DNA of 64,000 nt from Lachnospiraceae bacterium UBA7050 (GCA_002493905.1 DLAJ01000017.1:186001-250000), one strand, 5' to 3'. Counted from the stretch's first letter, positions 25,327-34,138 are shown. Numbers and translations: made by a program. The notes: generated by a model not told the origin, from the sequence alone.

Positions 25327-27689
25327 TATACGACACCTCGCTGAAAATGCCCGTTCGTATACGTCCCGGGTGTCCATGCATCCGTATCCGCATTGAGATA
25401 ACGATCCAGCACTTTTGTTGTCTGCTCTGCGCTCTCGACCGTAAAATTCCACACCAAAGCGCCAAGCACTCCCTCATCATATAGCTTTTGCAGTTTCTGC
25501 ATATGCTTATGCATGGAAAGCGGCACGCTGTTATAAATCGTATTCAGACAATGACCGCATTCCGTTCTCACATACATCCTTTTTCCTGTCCGGTCCTTTA
25601 AGCGGATTTGTTCCCCGGTATTGGGGCAGTTTTTCCGATCAAACGAACGCATGATGCAGTTTGCCGTAATCATCATCGGAATATGCCCGTATACCGGCAT
25701 TTCCAACCCCGAAACGCCTGCCTGCCCTGTTCTTCTTAAAAGCGCATAAATCTCATGTTCACTCAGTTCATAGGGCAGGGAGAGCGCACACATTCTGTTC
25801 TGCCAAAACCGGACGGTTTCCGTATTCATGCAATACAAAAACGGAGAACCGAATAAAAACTCCTGAGGCCTTTTGCCAAAAATTTCCGAAAGGAAAACTG
25901 CATAGCGGTATTCTCCCGCCGTATGCACATAGATCCCGCGGACCGGAGCTCCCTCCTCTGCAAGCACCCTGATTTTACCTTCCAAACGCTGTATGTCCTG
26001 CCTGCGCAGAATACGGGGCAGTGAAAGATAATACGTTTTCTCCGTATGCCTTCCGCCCTGCTTTCTCCAACACGCTTCATAGACTTCAACCGGTGCACAG
26101 ATTCCCTGTACAAACGGATGCGCGGTGCAGGCGGCAAACTGTTCCTGAGTCAGAACTCCCGCCAGATTCCCGCGTCTGTTTTCTGAAGTCTGCACCGGAT
26201 GCTCTTTTTGTACGAAGACATGCCGCCTTTCTTTTGACTGCTCTTCATCATAATGTGCAAGCAGCGCCTCTTCCATACGCGAAAGTGCCTCCCTGCGCAG
26301 CTCATTCAGCCTGCCGACCGGAAGAAAGACCGGCTCCTTCATCAAAATCTGAATCTCTTTTACGAGAAACGGCGTTCCGCCCGTTTTTGCAAGCCGCCTT
26401 TTTAATTCTTCCTCCGCCATCGGTTTCTTTTCCGCCGCCTGTACAATATCCCCCGTACAGGTCACTTCCACAGGACCGCAGCGGACCGTAAGGCGCGCTT
26501 TTGTACCAATCTTGAGTTCAAGCTCCATCGCCGCGTAAAGTGCGGGACTCCGCTCCAGATAACGTTCCCGAAGCGCCGTCAGAACAGATTCCTCGCATCC
26601 GCGGTAGCCCGGCTTATCCTGCGTCAGCATCTGCCTTCCGATCTTGCTGCAGTAATACCCTTCCCCGATCTCACTTCGGACATACAGACCGCGAAGAAGG
26701 GCAAGCTCTTCGTCCGTTACCCCCTGCGCAGCTTTCCCGGCCTTGAAACAGCGGTCCATCACAGCCCGGTATACCGCGGTCACGCCCGCACAGTATTCCG
26801 GGTTTTTCATACGCCCCTCAATCTTAAACGAATCAATTCCTGCATCAATCAGTTCCGGTATGAGCCGGACCGCACACAAATCCTTTAAGCTCAGCGGATA
26901 TACTTCCCTGAATACAGTACCACTCCTTTGGCAGTCTCCCATCATACCGGACTGCTTTGACTGCTTCAGATAAGATGATGCCTCTGGCAGCTCCACATCA
27001 TACGGCAGGCGGCAGGGCTGCGCACAGGAGCCGCGGTTTCCGCTTCTGCCTCCGATCATGCTGCTCATCAGGCATTGTCCCGAATAACTATAGCACATGG
27101 CACCATGAATGAAACATTCCAATTCCATATCCGGACATGCCTCTTTCATTCCCTTTATCTCCGAAAGCGTCAATTCCCGGGCAGGAACGACGCGCGAAGC
27201 GCCAAGCTCCATTGCCAGACGGACACCCCACTCATCCGTAATTGTCATCTGCGTGCTGCAATGCACCGCCAGCGCCGGAAATTCTCTCCGTATCACGGAC
27301 AGGACGCCAAAATCCTGCACAATGACCGCGTCAAGTCCGGCATCCACATAGGGTCTCAGATACGCAGCAAGCCCGTCAAGCTCATCGTCTTTCAAAAGCG
27401 TATTGACTGTCAGATAGACTCTGCGGCCGAATAAATGTGCATAACGGATCGCTGAGATCAGTTCGCTCTCATTAAAATTATCCGCCGCAGCACGCGCGCC
27501 AAACTTCTTTCCGGCAAGATAAACCGCATCTGCACCGGCATGAACTGCCGCAAGAAAACAATCATAATTCCCCGCAGGCGCAAGTAATTCTGCACGGCAT
27601 ATCTTCGTCCGAGTTCCCTTTATGCTGTTTTTTTGTACCTGCCTTCCAGCCGCATCCTGCCATTCCGGCCCTGTCTGTTCCGTCATCAT
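25326..27689 (-). CDS. Peptidase U32 family protein with DUF3656-type C-terminus
   Basis: This 787-residue protein has a U32 domain at about 30-330. Key segments are ELLAPAGNYDCFLAAVHAGA, YLTVNTLLKD, ECFIHGAMCYSYSGQC and NRGSCAQPCR, which carry the conserved Cys set likely to hold an Fe-S cluster. The C-terminal 400 residues contain a Cys-rich end (CIMRSFDRKNCPN, ECGHC). Related proteins (TrhP, RlhA) take part in 5-hydroxyuridine or 5-hydroxycytidine formation in RNA, so an RNA-modification role is likelier than proteolysis. The start ATG-ATG at 27686-27689 has no Shine-Dalgarno; a terminator-like hairpin ends three bases upstream. The SEDS-PBP gene follows with a one-base overlap. Confidence 0.88.
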   Translation of the reverse strand: MMTEQTGPEWQDAAGRQVQKNSIKGTRTKICRAELLAPAGNYDCFLAAVHAGADAVYLAGKKFGARAAADNFNESELISAIRYAHLFGRRVYLTVNTLLKDDELDGLAAYLRPYVDAGLDAVIVQDFGVLSVIRREFPALAVHCSTQMTITDEWGVRLAMELGASRVVPARELTLSEIKGMKEACPDMELECFIHGAMCYSYSGQCLMSSMIGGRSGNRGSCAQPCRLPYDVELPEASSYLKQSKQSGMMGDCQRSGTVFREVYPLSLKDLCAVRLIPELIDAGIDSFKIEGRMKNPEYCAGVTAVYRAVMDRCFKAGKAAQGVTDEELALLRGLYVRSEIGEGYYCSKIGRQMLTQDKPGYRGCEESVLTALRERYLERSPALYAAMELELKIGTKARLTVRCGPVEVTCTGDIVQAAEKKPMAEEELKRRLAKTGGTPFLVKEIQILMKEPVFLPVGRLNELRREALSRMEEALLAHYDEEQSKERRHVFVQKEHPVQTSENRRGNLAGVLTQEQFAACTAHPFVQGICAPVEVYEACWRKQGGRHTEKTYYLSLPRILRRQDIQRLEGKIRVLAEEGAPVRGIYVHTAGEYRYAVFLSEIFGKRPQEFLFGSPFLYCMNTETVRFWQNRMCALSLPYELSEHEIYALLRRTGQAGVSGLEMPVYGHIPMMITANCIMRSFDRKNCPNTGEQIRLKDRTGKRMYVRTECGHCLNTIYNSVPLSMHKHMQKLQKLYDEGVLGALVWNFTVESAEQTTKVLDRYLNADTDAWTPGTYTNGHFQRGVV

Positions 27690-27691
27690 TC

Positions 27692-27716
27692 AAAAAGGGC
27701 TGTCCAATGACAGCCC
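27692..27716 (-). terminator. Hairpin-T-run between zapA and the U32 gene
   Basis: The minus strand reads GGGCTGTC, loop ATTG, GACAGCCC, TTTTT. It begins 7 bp after the zapA stop and ends three bases before the U32 start codon. Confidence 0.8.
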
Positions 27717-27722
27717 CCTCCT

Positions 27723-28130
27723 TTATTTTTTGGAATCCTTTAACTCCGTCTCCAAACGGACGATCTGTTTGGCGTTTTCCTGTAGTTCACTTTGAACACC
27801 TTTTAAGTTTTTCTCGGAATTATCGAGTTTAATCTGCGTGGCAATCAACTCGTGCTTTAAGTCATAGAGTTCCTTTTCTTTCGCCTGAATATCCTCCTCC
27901 ATTAGGGATATCTGCTTTTTTGCCTTAAAATAATCGTCGGCAATATTCAAATGCAGCAGCACATTCTGCGTATCCAGCGGCTGTCGACGAAAAGCGTCAA
28001 TTTTTGCATAATCCGCAATTTTATTGTTGATATAGGAGGCCACCTTCTGCAGATATTCTTCGCTCTCATACCCGCTCAGCGTATACAGCTTGCCGCCGAT
28101 CACTACTTCCGTATCGTTTTTATTCGCCAT
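27723..28130 (-). CDS. zapA: Cell division protein ZapA
   Basis: This 135-residue protein has the ZapA domain at 1-85 (VVIGGKLYTLSGYESEEYLQ, YINNKI, NVLLHLNIADD). A long C-terminal coiled coil (about 70-135) follows. ZapA bundles FtsZ filaments at mid-cell; it is longer than the Bacillus protein (about 85 residues) because of the extended coil. I chose the ATG at 28130 with GAGGGG about nine bases upstream; longer frames lack a site. It is transcribed from the promoter inside the ruvB end and ends at the terminator at 27692-27716. Confidence 0.9.
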   Translation of the reverse strand: MANKNDTEVVIGGKLYTLSGYESEEYLQKVASYINNKIADYAKIDAFRRQPLDTQNVLLHLNIADDYFKAKKQISLMEEDIQAKEKELYDLKHELIATQIKLDNSEKNLKGVQSELQENAKQIVRLETELKDSKK

Positions 28131-28145
28131 CGTACCGAACCCCTC

Positions 28146-28164
28146 TTGGACACTGAAAGTCCAA
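28146..28164 (-). promoter_or_regulatory. Small hairpin in the zapA leader
   Basis: TTGGAC and GTCCAA pair around a seven-base loop just upstream of the GAGGGG ribosome site. It could affect ribosome access; no regulator is evident. Confidence 0.35.
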
Positions 28165-28227
28165 ATTCCTTCGTTCCCCTTTGGGCACAAAATATTGCGC
28201 ACACTCTACATGTAAAATACTACATTT

Positions 28228-28256
28228 ATTATAAACAAATCATTGTGGATTTTCAA
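28228..28256 (-). promoter_or_regulatory. Promoter of zapA
   Basis: The minus strand has TTGAAA (28251-28256, inside the 3' end of ruvB), a 17-bp spacer and TATAAT (28228-28233). The leader is about 90 nt. Confidence 0.75.
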
Positions 28257-29238
28257 GCCCTAAATGATGATACGCAAAATCCGTCACAACACGGCCGCGC
28301 GGCGTACGATTCAAAAAACCGTTTTGAATCAGATACGGTTCATAAACATCCTCAATGGTACCTGCATCCTCGCCAATTGCTGCCGCAAGCGTGTCTAAGC
28401 CGACCGGCCCGCCTGCAAACTTGTCAATCATTGTATGAAGGATATTGCGGTCAACATGATCAAGTCCCATTTTATCAACTTCCAGAAGATTTAGTGCAGT
28501 ATTCGCAACCTCCCCCGTGATCACGCCGTCATAACGCACCTGTGCAAAATCGCGGACCCGTTTTAAGATACGGTTTGCAAGCCTTGGCGTACCGCGGCTT
28601 CTGCGCGCAAGCTCAACAGCGCCCGCCTCATCAATCTCCACCTGTAAAATTTTGGCAGAGTGCAGGATAATGAGTTTCAACTCCTCCGTGGTATAAAATT
28701 CCAGCCGATGGATCACACCGAACCGGTCTCGCAGCGGCGCAGTCAGAAGCCCCGCTCTCGTCGTTGCACCGACCAATGTAAACCGCGGCAGTTCCAGACG
28801 GATTGAGCGCGCCGTCGCGCCTTTTCCGATCATAATGTCGATTGCATAATCCTCCATTGCCGGATAAAGCACTTCTTCGACCTGCCGGTTTAAGCGGTGT
28901 ATCTCGTCAATGAAGAGAAGGTCCCCTTCCTGGAGATTGTTTAAGATTGCCGCCATCTCACCCGGCTTCTCGATCGCAGGCCCGCTCGTCACTTTTAAGT
29001 GAACACCCATCTCATTTGCGATAATGCCGGCAAGCGTCGTCTTCCCAAGTCCGGGCGGCCCATAAAAAAGCACATGGTCCAGAGCGTCATGACGCTCCTT
29101 TGCCGCTTCAATATAAACGCGCAGCGTATTTTTCGCTTTTTCCTGCCCGATATACTCATCCAGCGTCTGCGGACGCAGACTGCCTTCCAGTTTCTGATCT
29201 TCTTCCTGCAAATTTGTTTCAATGACCCGCTTTGCCAT
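28240..29238 (-). CDS. ruvB: Holliday junction branch migration helicase RuvB
   Basis: This 332-residue protein, of normal RuvB length, has Walker A GPPGLGKTT, Walker B FIDEIHRL, sensor GATTRAGLLTAPLRDRFG and the C-terminal winged helix with TPRGRV. RuvB is the hexameric AAA+ motor that drives branch migration with RuvA. AAGGAG precedes the ATG by seven bases. It follows ruvA after 64 bp; no ruvC is visible, as is usual in Firmicutes. Confidence 0.98.
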   Translation of the reverse strand: MAKRVIETNLQEEDQKLEGSLRPQTLDEYIGQEKAKNTLRVYIEAAKERHDALDHVLFYGPPGLGKTTLAGIIANEMGVHLKVTSGPAIEKPGEMAAILNNLQEGDLLFIDEIHRLNRQVEEVLYPAMEDYAIDIMIGKGATARSIRLELPRFTLVGATTRAGLLTAPLRDRFGVIHRLEFYTTEELKLIILHSAKILQVEIDEAGAVELARRSRGTPRLANRILKRVRDFAQVRYDGVITGEVANTALNLLEVDKMGLDHVDRNILHTMIDKFAGGPVGLDTLAAAIGEDAGTIEDVYEPYLIQNGFLNRTPRGRVVTDFAYHHLGLENPQ

Positions 29239-29302
29239 ACAAAGCTCCTTTTCCCTTTTGGAAAATATTGTAACCGGTACCGCTTTTTGCTTCCGCAGTT
29301 TC

Positions 29303-29911
29303 TTATAAGAACGCGAGCTGCTTTAACGCCGCCTTCAAAAGCTGTTCCACATCCATCTGGTCTGCATCGGGAACCGCGTTGATCACCTTCACGGCATCCG
29401 ACGGTGCATAACCAAGCGCCGTAAGCGCCTCAACCGCCTCTTTCCGGTTTTCTCCGTATCCGTCCTCCGTCCGCTGCAGCTCAGTGTTTTCAACGCCAAG
29501 TACCTCGTCGAATGTCACTTTATCTTTTAAGTCCAACACGATCCGCTGCGCAGTCTTAGCACCAATCCCGGGCGCCTTCGCTATTTTTTTGACATCTCCC
29601 GTATAGATCGCATAGCGCAGGTCTTCCGTCGATATTGCCGAGAGCACCGCCTGCGCCCCTTTGGGACCGATCCCGCTGACCGTGATGAGAAGCCGGAACA
29701 TCGCAAGCTCCTCGCGCGATAAAAAACCATACAGCCAGATTGCATCCTCGCGGACACTCGTATAAGTATAAAGTCTGATTTCTGTCCCGACAGAAGGCAG
29801 TCTGGAAATGCCGTCCGACTGCATCTTAATATTATAACCGATGCCGCCCGCTTCAACGACCGCATTTTCACCGTCTATCTCCATGAGTCTGCCTTTTATA
29901 TACGCATACAT
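29303..29911 (-). CDS. ruvA: Holliday junction DNA helicase subunit RuvA
   Basis: This is a 202-residue protein. The N-terminal OB domain starts MYAYIKGRLMEI. Two helix-hairpin-helix motifs (LITVSGIGPKGAQAVL and APGIGAKTAQRIVLDL) bind the junction. An acidic linker leads to the C-terminal domain III (EAVEALTALGYAPSDAV) that contacts RuvB. The start has GAGG seven bases upstream. It overlaps an uncertain 66-codon frame by 16 bases. Confidence 0.97.
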   Translation of the reverse strand: MYAYIKGRLMEIDGENAVVEAGGIGYNIKMQSDGISRLPSVGTEIRLYTYTSVREDAIWLYGFLSREELAMFRLLITVSGIGPKGAQAVLSAISTEDLRYAIYTGDVKKIAKAPGIGAKTAQRIVLDLKDKVTFDEVLGVENTELQRTEDGYGENRKEAVEALTALGYAPSDAVKVINAVPDADQMDVEQLLKAALKQLAFL

Positions 29912-30096
29912 ATCCCGTCCTCATAACTTTCTTCCAGAATGACAACCATGCGTTTTGTACCATTGCCGTTTACGCTCTTTATCAGCCGATTCCGCCCTTT
30001 ATCGGCCCTTCCGCTCTTTATCGGCCGCCTGCAGCTGGCCGGCTCCTGAATCTGGACTATACATGCCGCCCCGCTGTCAATCTCCGCCACCGTCAT
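29896..30096 (-). CDS. Uncertain small reading frame between Gx transporter and ruvA
   Basis: This 66-codon frame starts with an ATG that overlaps the stop of the Gx transporter gene (ATGA) and ends 16 bases inside ruvA, so its layout is gene-like. The product is basic, with a core rich in R, K and N, and I recognise no family. Against coding: the middle is built from a 19-20-bp DNA tandem repeat whose unit lengths are not multiples of three, and no clear ribosome site was seen. It may be a spacer with structure instead. Confidence 0.3.
   Translation of the reverse strand: MTVAEIDSGAACIVQIQEPASCRRPIKSGRADKGRNRLIKSVNGNGTKRMVVILEESYEDGICMRI
29974..30027. repeat. Three tandem copies of a 19-20-bp unit upstream of ruvA
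   Basis: GCTCTTTATCAGCCGATTCC (29974-29993), GCCCTTTATCGGCCCTTCC (29994-30012) and GCTCTTTATCGGCCG (30013-30027, partial). The shared core is CTTTATCGGCC. Confidence 0.75.
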
Positions 30097-30608
30097 TCTC
30101 CGCGCAGTCTGCGGAGATAGGGCTTCAAAATTCCCGCAAGCAGGCCGTTTAGGACTCCTGCGGCGGCACCTGCCAGCACTAAGGCCGGAAGGTAATAGAT
30201 CATCGCATCCGTATCAAGAACCAAAACCGCCACGGCAAGCTGTGCAAGATTATGTGCAATTCCTCCTGCAATGCTTGCTGTCAACGAGTGAAACCGCCCC
30301 GCAAAAAGCATGGCATACATCACCACCATACTGAGCAGCGCTCCCGCCATACTGTAGACAACAGAAAACAGATTTCCAAATAAAAATCCGCTCAATACGA
30401 TCCGGAGCAGATTGACCGTAACCGCCTCTTTGGGCCGCTTATCCATCAGCAGCAATAAAATAAACAAATTTGCAAGCCCCGGTTTGATACCCGGAGCCCC
30501 CAGATAAACCGGTATCAGGCTTTCCAAATAGGACAGCATCATGGATAAGGTAACAAAAAGACCAAGAAATGCAAGTTTTCGCGTCTTTCCTGGTGACATT
30601 TGTGTCAT
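30093..30608 (-). CDS. Gx transporter family membrane protein
   Basis: This 171-residue integral membrane protein has five or six helices and matches the Gx transporter (heptaprenyl-diphosphate-synthase-component-I-like) family. Family features are MLSYLESLIPVYLGAPGIKP and LANLFILLLLM, followed by HNLAQLAVAVLVL. The family resembles the S-component of ECF transporters; the substrate is unknown. It follows the NusG-II gene by 33 bp, and these two often occur together in Clostridia. GAGGA precedes the ATG by seven bases. Confidence 0.88.
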   Translation of the reverse strand: MTQMSPGKTRKLAFLGLFVTLSMMLSYLESLIPVYLGAPGIKPGLANLFILLLLMDKRPKEAVTVNLLRIVLSGFLFGNLFSVVYSMAGALLSMVVMYAMLFAGRFHSLTASIAGGIAHNLAQLAVAVLVLDTDAMIYYLPALVLAGAAAGVLNGLLAGILKPYLRRLRGE

Positions 30609-30641
30609 CTTTCTTCCTCTTCTTTCTTCACCGGATCTGTT

Positions 30642-31034
30642 TTATCTGACGATTGTGTCATATATTTGCGCATCTCCGCTTCCGCTGTCCGCGCTTCCGA
30701 CAATCGTGACAGTTAGTTTATGCGGCAGACAGATAATACTCTCCCCTGTATGGTGAATCGTACCCTGTCTGATACAATCTCCATTTTCACAATCCGCTTC
30801 TCTGACAAAAACGCCGCCGTTTTCAATGCACACAAGATTATAGCCGCCGTCCGGAGAAGCAATCCGAAGTTCCTGCCCCTCCAATTCTGACAGCCGTGTC
30901 CAGCTGATCATGGTCCCATCACGGGAAATTTCCAAATAAACAGCTTCCCCATGATAAAGCACGCTGCGCAGAAGAAAACAGAGGATTATAAGAAAGACAA
31001 CGGCCGCAGCAAATAGGAAATCCCTGCGTTTCAT
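30642..31034 (-). CDS. NusG domain II-containing membrane-anchored protein
   Basis: This 130-residue protein has one N-terminal TM (6-27), then a NusG domain II-like beta domain outside the membrane. The signature includes YNLVCIENGGVFVREADCENG, CIRQG and ICLPHKLTV, with paired Cys that could form a disulfide or bind metal. The function is unknown; members often lie beside Gx transporters, as here. The ATG overlaps the leuD stop by four bases. Confidence 0.85.
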   Translation of the reverse strand: MKRRDFLFAAAVVFLIILCFLLRSVLYHGEAVYLEISRDGTMISWTRLSELEGQELRIASPDGGYNLVCIENGGVFVREADCENGDCIRQGTIHHTGESIICLPHKLTVTIVGSADSGSGDAQIYDTIVR

Positions 31035-31519
31035 TTCGCGTTAATGTAGTTCACAAGACCTTCAGCGTCAATAATCTTTTGCATAAATTCAGGAAACGCC
31101 TGTCCCTGATACTGCTTTTTCGTCGTCAGGTCCGTAATGATGCCGCTGTCAAAGTCAACTTCAACCTCATCACCCTCCGCAATTTCTTCCGCCGCCTGAG
31201 GACATTCCACAATCGGAAGACCGATGTTAATGGAATTGCGGTAGAAAATGCGCGCAAACGTCTCCGCTATCACGCAGCTGATGCCTGCCGCTTTGATCGC
31301 AATCGGCGCATGCTCACGGGAAGACCCGCATCCAAAATTTTTCGTTGCCACAATGATGTCCCCTGTCTTTACCTTTTTTGTAAAATCCGCGTCAATATCT
31401 TCCATACAGTGCGCGGCAAGCTCCTCCGCTTTGGAAGTATTCAGGTATCTTGCGGGAATGATCACGTCGGTATCCACATTATCGCCAAATTTATGAACGG
31501 TTCCTTTTGCTGATTTCAT
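31031..31519 (-). CDS. leuD: 3-isopropylmalate dehydratase small subunit
   Basis: This 162-residue protein has the swivelling domain of aconitase-like small subunits. Features are KFGDNVDTDVIIPARYL near the start and FGCGSSREHAPIAIKAAG, the conserved substrate-binding segment. With LeuC it isomerises 2- to 3-isopropylmalate in leucine synthesis. The ATG at 31519 has AAGGAG six bases upstream; the frame extends 12 codons further up but without a site. The gene lies 72 bp after leuC and overlaps the NusG-II gene. Confidence 0.96.
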   Translation of the reverse strand: MKSAKGTVHKFGDNVDTDVIIPARYLNTSKAEELAAHCMEDIDADFTKKVKTGDIIVATKNFGCGSSREHAPIAIKAAGISCVIAETFARIFYRNSINIGLPIVECPQAAEEIAEGDEVEVDFDSGIITDLTTKKQYQGQAFPEFMQKIIDAEGLVNYINAK

Positions 31520-31591
31520 ACACTGCTCCTTTCTCTCCATGCCGTCCGCAGACAATCCCTGAACGCCTGCAGACTGTTTGATGCGCTGATT

Positions 31592-32851
31592 TTACAAATC
31601 GCAGGGACAACTGATCCTGCCTGTTACCGCACTTGCTGCCGCGACTGCGGGCGACGCCAGATATATTTCTGAACGAACATGTCCCATTCTGCCGACAAAA
31701 TTGCGGTTCGTTGTCGATACGCAGCGCTCTCCCTCCGCTAAAATTCCCATATAGCCGCCAAGGCACGGTCCGCATGTCGGCGTGCTGACAACAGCGCCCG
31801 CCTCAATAAAGATTTTTAACAGCCCCTCTTCCATCGCATCCAGATAAATCTTCTGCGTTGCGGGAATCACGATACAGCGCATTCCCTCGGCGATATGCCG
31901 TCCCTTTAATACCTCTGCTGCGATGCGCAGATCATTGAGACGTCCGTTTGTGCAGGAGCCAATGACAACCTGATGAATGGGAATATCCTCTTTGATTTCA
32001 TCCACGGTCTTTGTATTCTCAGGCAGATGCGGGAATGCGACAGTCGGTCTCAACTTTGATAAGTCAATCGTATAGGTCTCGTCATAAACGGCATCCTCAT
32101 CAGCTTCATAAACTTTATACTCTCTGGACGAATGTTCTTTCATGTAGGCAGCCGCCAGCTCGTCAACCGGGAAAATTCCATTCTTTCCGCCAGCCTCGAT
32201 TGCCATATTGGCGATCGTAAATCGGTCGTCCATCGTTAAATACGCAATGCCGTCCCCCACAAACTCCATGGATTTGTATAGCGCGCCGTCCACGCCGATC
32301 ATTCCGATGATATGCAGAATAATGTCCTTGCCGCTGATCCACTTTGCCGGTTTCCCTGTCAATACAAATTTGATTGCCGACGGTACCTTAAACCATGCCT
32401 TTCCCGTTGCCATACCGGCAGCCATATCCGTACTGCCGACGCCGGTCGAGAATGCACCGAGCGCACCGTAAGTACAGGTGTGGGAATCCGCGCCAATGAT
32501 CACATCGCCCGCAACCGTCAATCCCTTTTCCGGCAAAAGAGCATGCTCAATTCCCATCTGTCCAACCTCGAAATAGTTCGTGATCTCATTGCGGCGGGCA
32601 AATTCACGCACGCATTTACAATGCTCTGCGGATTTAATATCTTTATTCGGCACAAAATGATCCGGCACAAGCGCAATCTTGTCCTTATGAAATACGCCGT
32701 CCACATTCATTTTTTCAAATTCATGAATTGCCACCGGGCTCGTAATATCGTTGCCGAGCACAAGATCAAGCTCTGCCTCGATTAATTGTCCTGCCTGAAC
32801 ATGGTCAAGGCCTGCATGCGCGGCAAGAATTTTCTGTGTCATTGTCATTCC
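31592..32851 (-). CDS. leuC: 3-isopropylmalate dehydratase large subunit
   Basis: This 419-residue aconitase-superfamily subunit has the 4Fe-4S ligands in VVIGSCTNGRLNDLR and TPTCGPCLGG, and family motifs GADSHTCTYGALGAFSTG and DHFVPNKD. It works with LeuD. I chose the ATG at 32851, which has GGGAGG about eight bases upstream; an ATG six codons earlier overlaps the ribosome site. It follows ilvC after 182 bp containing hairpins (32933-32957). Confidence 0.96.
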   Translation of the reverse strand, partial: GMTMTQKILAAHAGLDHVQAGQLIEAELDLVLGNDITSPVAIHEFEKMNVDGVFHKDKIALVPDHFVPNKDIKSAEHCKCVREFARRNEITNYFEVGQMGIEHALLPEKGLTVAGDVIIGADSHTCTYGALGAFSTGVGSTDMAAGMATGKAWFKVPSAIKFVLTGKPAKWISGKDIILHIIGMIGVDGALYKSMEFVGDGIAYLTMDDRFTIANMAIEAGGKNGIFPVDELAAAYMKEHSSREYKVYEADEDAVYDETYTIDLSKLRPTVAFPHLPENTKTVDEIKEDIPIHQVVIGSCTNGRLNDLRIAAEVLKGRHIAEGMRCIVIPATQKIYLDAMEEGLLKIFIEAGAVVSTPTCGPCLGGYMGILAEGERCVSTTNRNFVGRMGHVRSEIYLASPAVAAASAVTGRISCPCDL

Positions 32852-32932
32852 CATATCTGTTCCTCCCAAATATTCAATTTCCGGATCAAATATTTCTTAG
32901 CTGCATTCCAAAAGAGTTTCGCTTAAGCGGTG

Positions 32933-32957
32933 AAAGACCACGAAGTGGTCTTTTTTA
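32933..32957. terminator. Hairpin between ilvC and leuC
   Basis: AAAGACCAC, GAA, GTGGTCTTT with a run of six T on the plus strand, but only three on the minus strand where genes are transcribed. It may be weak attenuation for the ilvC-leuC transcript or an mRNA stabiliser. Another imperfect stem (AGCGCC/GGCGCT) lies at about 32961-32992. Confidence 0.5.
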
Positions 32958-33033
32958 TAACGAGCGCCCCCGCAATTGATACGGAGGCGCTTATGCTTGC
33001 ATTCAAACACATCCCAAAAAGGAGCGGTCTTTT

Positions 33034-34050
33034 TTAGTTATTAATCAGCTTATCCTCTCCGTTCCAGCTGTAAAGCTTTCTGATTTCCTCGCCTACAAGC
33101 TCTGACGGATGCTCGGACGCAAGCTTTCTCATTGCCTTAAAGTGCGCCTGACCTCCCGCCGAAGACATATCCAGAAGGAATTCCTTGGCAAAGCTGCCAT
33201 CCTGAATATCCTTCAAAATCTTCTTCATCGTCTTTTTGGTCTCCTCGGTAATCAGCTTCGGACCAGTCACATAATCGCCGTACTCAGCCGTATTGGAAAT
33301 CGAATATCTCATGCCCGCAAAACCGGACTGATAAATCAGATCCACAATCAGCTTCATTTCATGAATACATTCAAAATATGCGTTTCTCGGATCATAACCC
33401 GCTTCCACCAGCGTCTCAAAGCCCGCCTGCATCAATGCACAGACACCACCGCAGAGAACTGCCTGCTCGCCAAACAGGTCCGTTTCCGTCTCCGTACGGA
33501 ATGTCGTCTCTAATACGCCCGCGCGTGCGCCTCCGATCGCAAGTGCATATGCGAGTGCGATGTCCTGTGCCTTACCCGTTGCATCCTGATGAACCGCGAT
33601 CAGACAGGGAACGCCTTTTCCCGCCTGATACTCGCTTCTTACCGTATGTCCCGGTCCCTTCGGTGCGATCATTGTCACGTCCACATCTGCAGGAGGAACG
33701 ATCTGTCCAAAATGGATGTTAAAGCCGTGCGCAAACATCAGCATCTTTCCTGCTGTTAAATTCGGCTCAATGTCTTTTTTATACATGGAAGCCTGAAGCT
33801 CATCGTTAATCAGGATCATGATGATATCCGCTTTCTTTGCCGCCTCAGCCGCGGTATATACTTCAAAACCCTGTTCCTCTGCTCTTTTCCAGGATTTGGA
33901 GCCCTCGTAAAGACCAATGATCACATGACAGCCGGACTCCTTTGCATTCAATGCATGTGCATGTCCCTGACTGCCGTACCCGATTACTGCGATGGTCTTT
34001 CCATCCAGCATGCTTAAATTACAGTCTTCCTGATAAAAAATCTTTGCCAT
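33034..34050 (-). CDS. ilvC: Ketol-acid reductoisomerase, class I
   Basis: This 338-residue class I KARI has an N-terminal Rossmann fold with IGYGSQGHAHALN. The cofactor loop is VIIGLYEGSKSW. The knotted C-terminal domain holds the metal/substrate acids (DLFGEQAVLCGG; ECIHEMKLIVDLI). It converts acetolactate or acetohydroxybutyrate in valine, isoleucine and leucine synthesis. The ATG follows AGGAGG. A Glu in the loop where NADPH enzymes have a neutral or basic residue raises the question of NADH use. The gene follows ilvN (34223) after 172 bp. Confidence 0.97.
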   Translation of the reverse strand: MAKIFYQEDCNLSMLDGKTIAVIGYGSQGHAHALNAKESGCHVIIGLYEGSKSWKRAEEQGFEVYTAAEAAKKADIIMILINDELQASMYKKDIEPNLTAGKMLMFAHGFNIHFGQIVPPADVDVTMIAPKGPGHTVRSEYQAGKGVPCLIAVHQDATGKAQDIALAYALAIGGARAGVLETTFRTETETDLFGEQAVLCGGVCALMQAGFETLVEAGYDPRNAYFECIHEMKLIVDLIYQSGFAGMRYSISNTAEYGDYVTGPKLITEETKKTMKKILKDIQDGSFAKEFLLDMSSAGGQAHFKAMRKLASEHPSELVGEEIRKLYSWNGEDKLINN

Positions 34051-34090
34051 TTCTTTTTCCTCCTAATTAGAACGTTTCGTTACTATGTAG

Positions 34091-34138
34091 CTATTTATCA
34101 AAAGAACCGCTCATTACCAAGCGTTTCTTTTTCAGCAT
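34091..34138 (-). CDS. Possible 15-codon leader peptide before ilvC
   Basis: ATG-to-TAG frame coding MLKKKRLVMSGSFDK, preceded by AAGGGG about ten bases away. It has three Leu/Val in 15 codons and no run of branched-chain codons, so classical attenuation is doubtful. A CGCT/AGCG stem lies inside the frame. Confidence 0.2.
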   Translation of the reverse strand: MLKKKRLVMSGSFDK

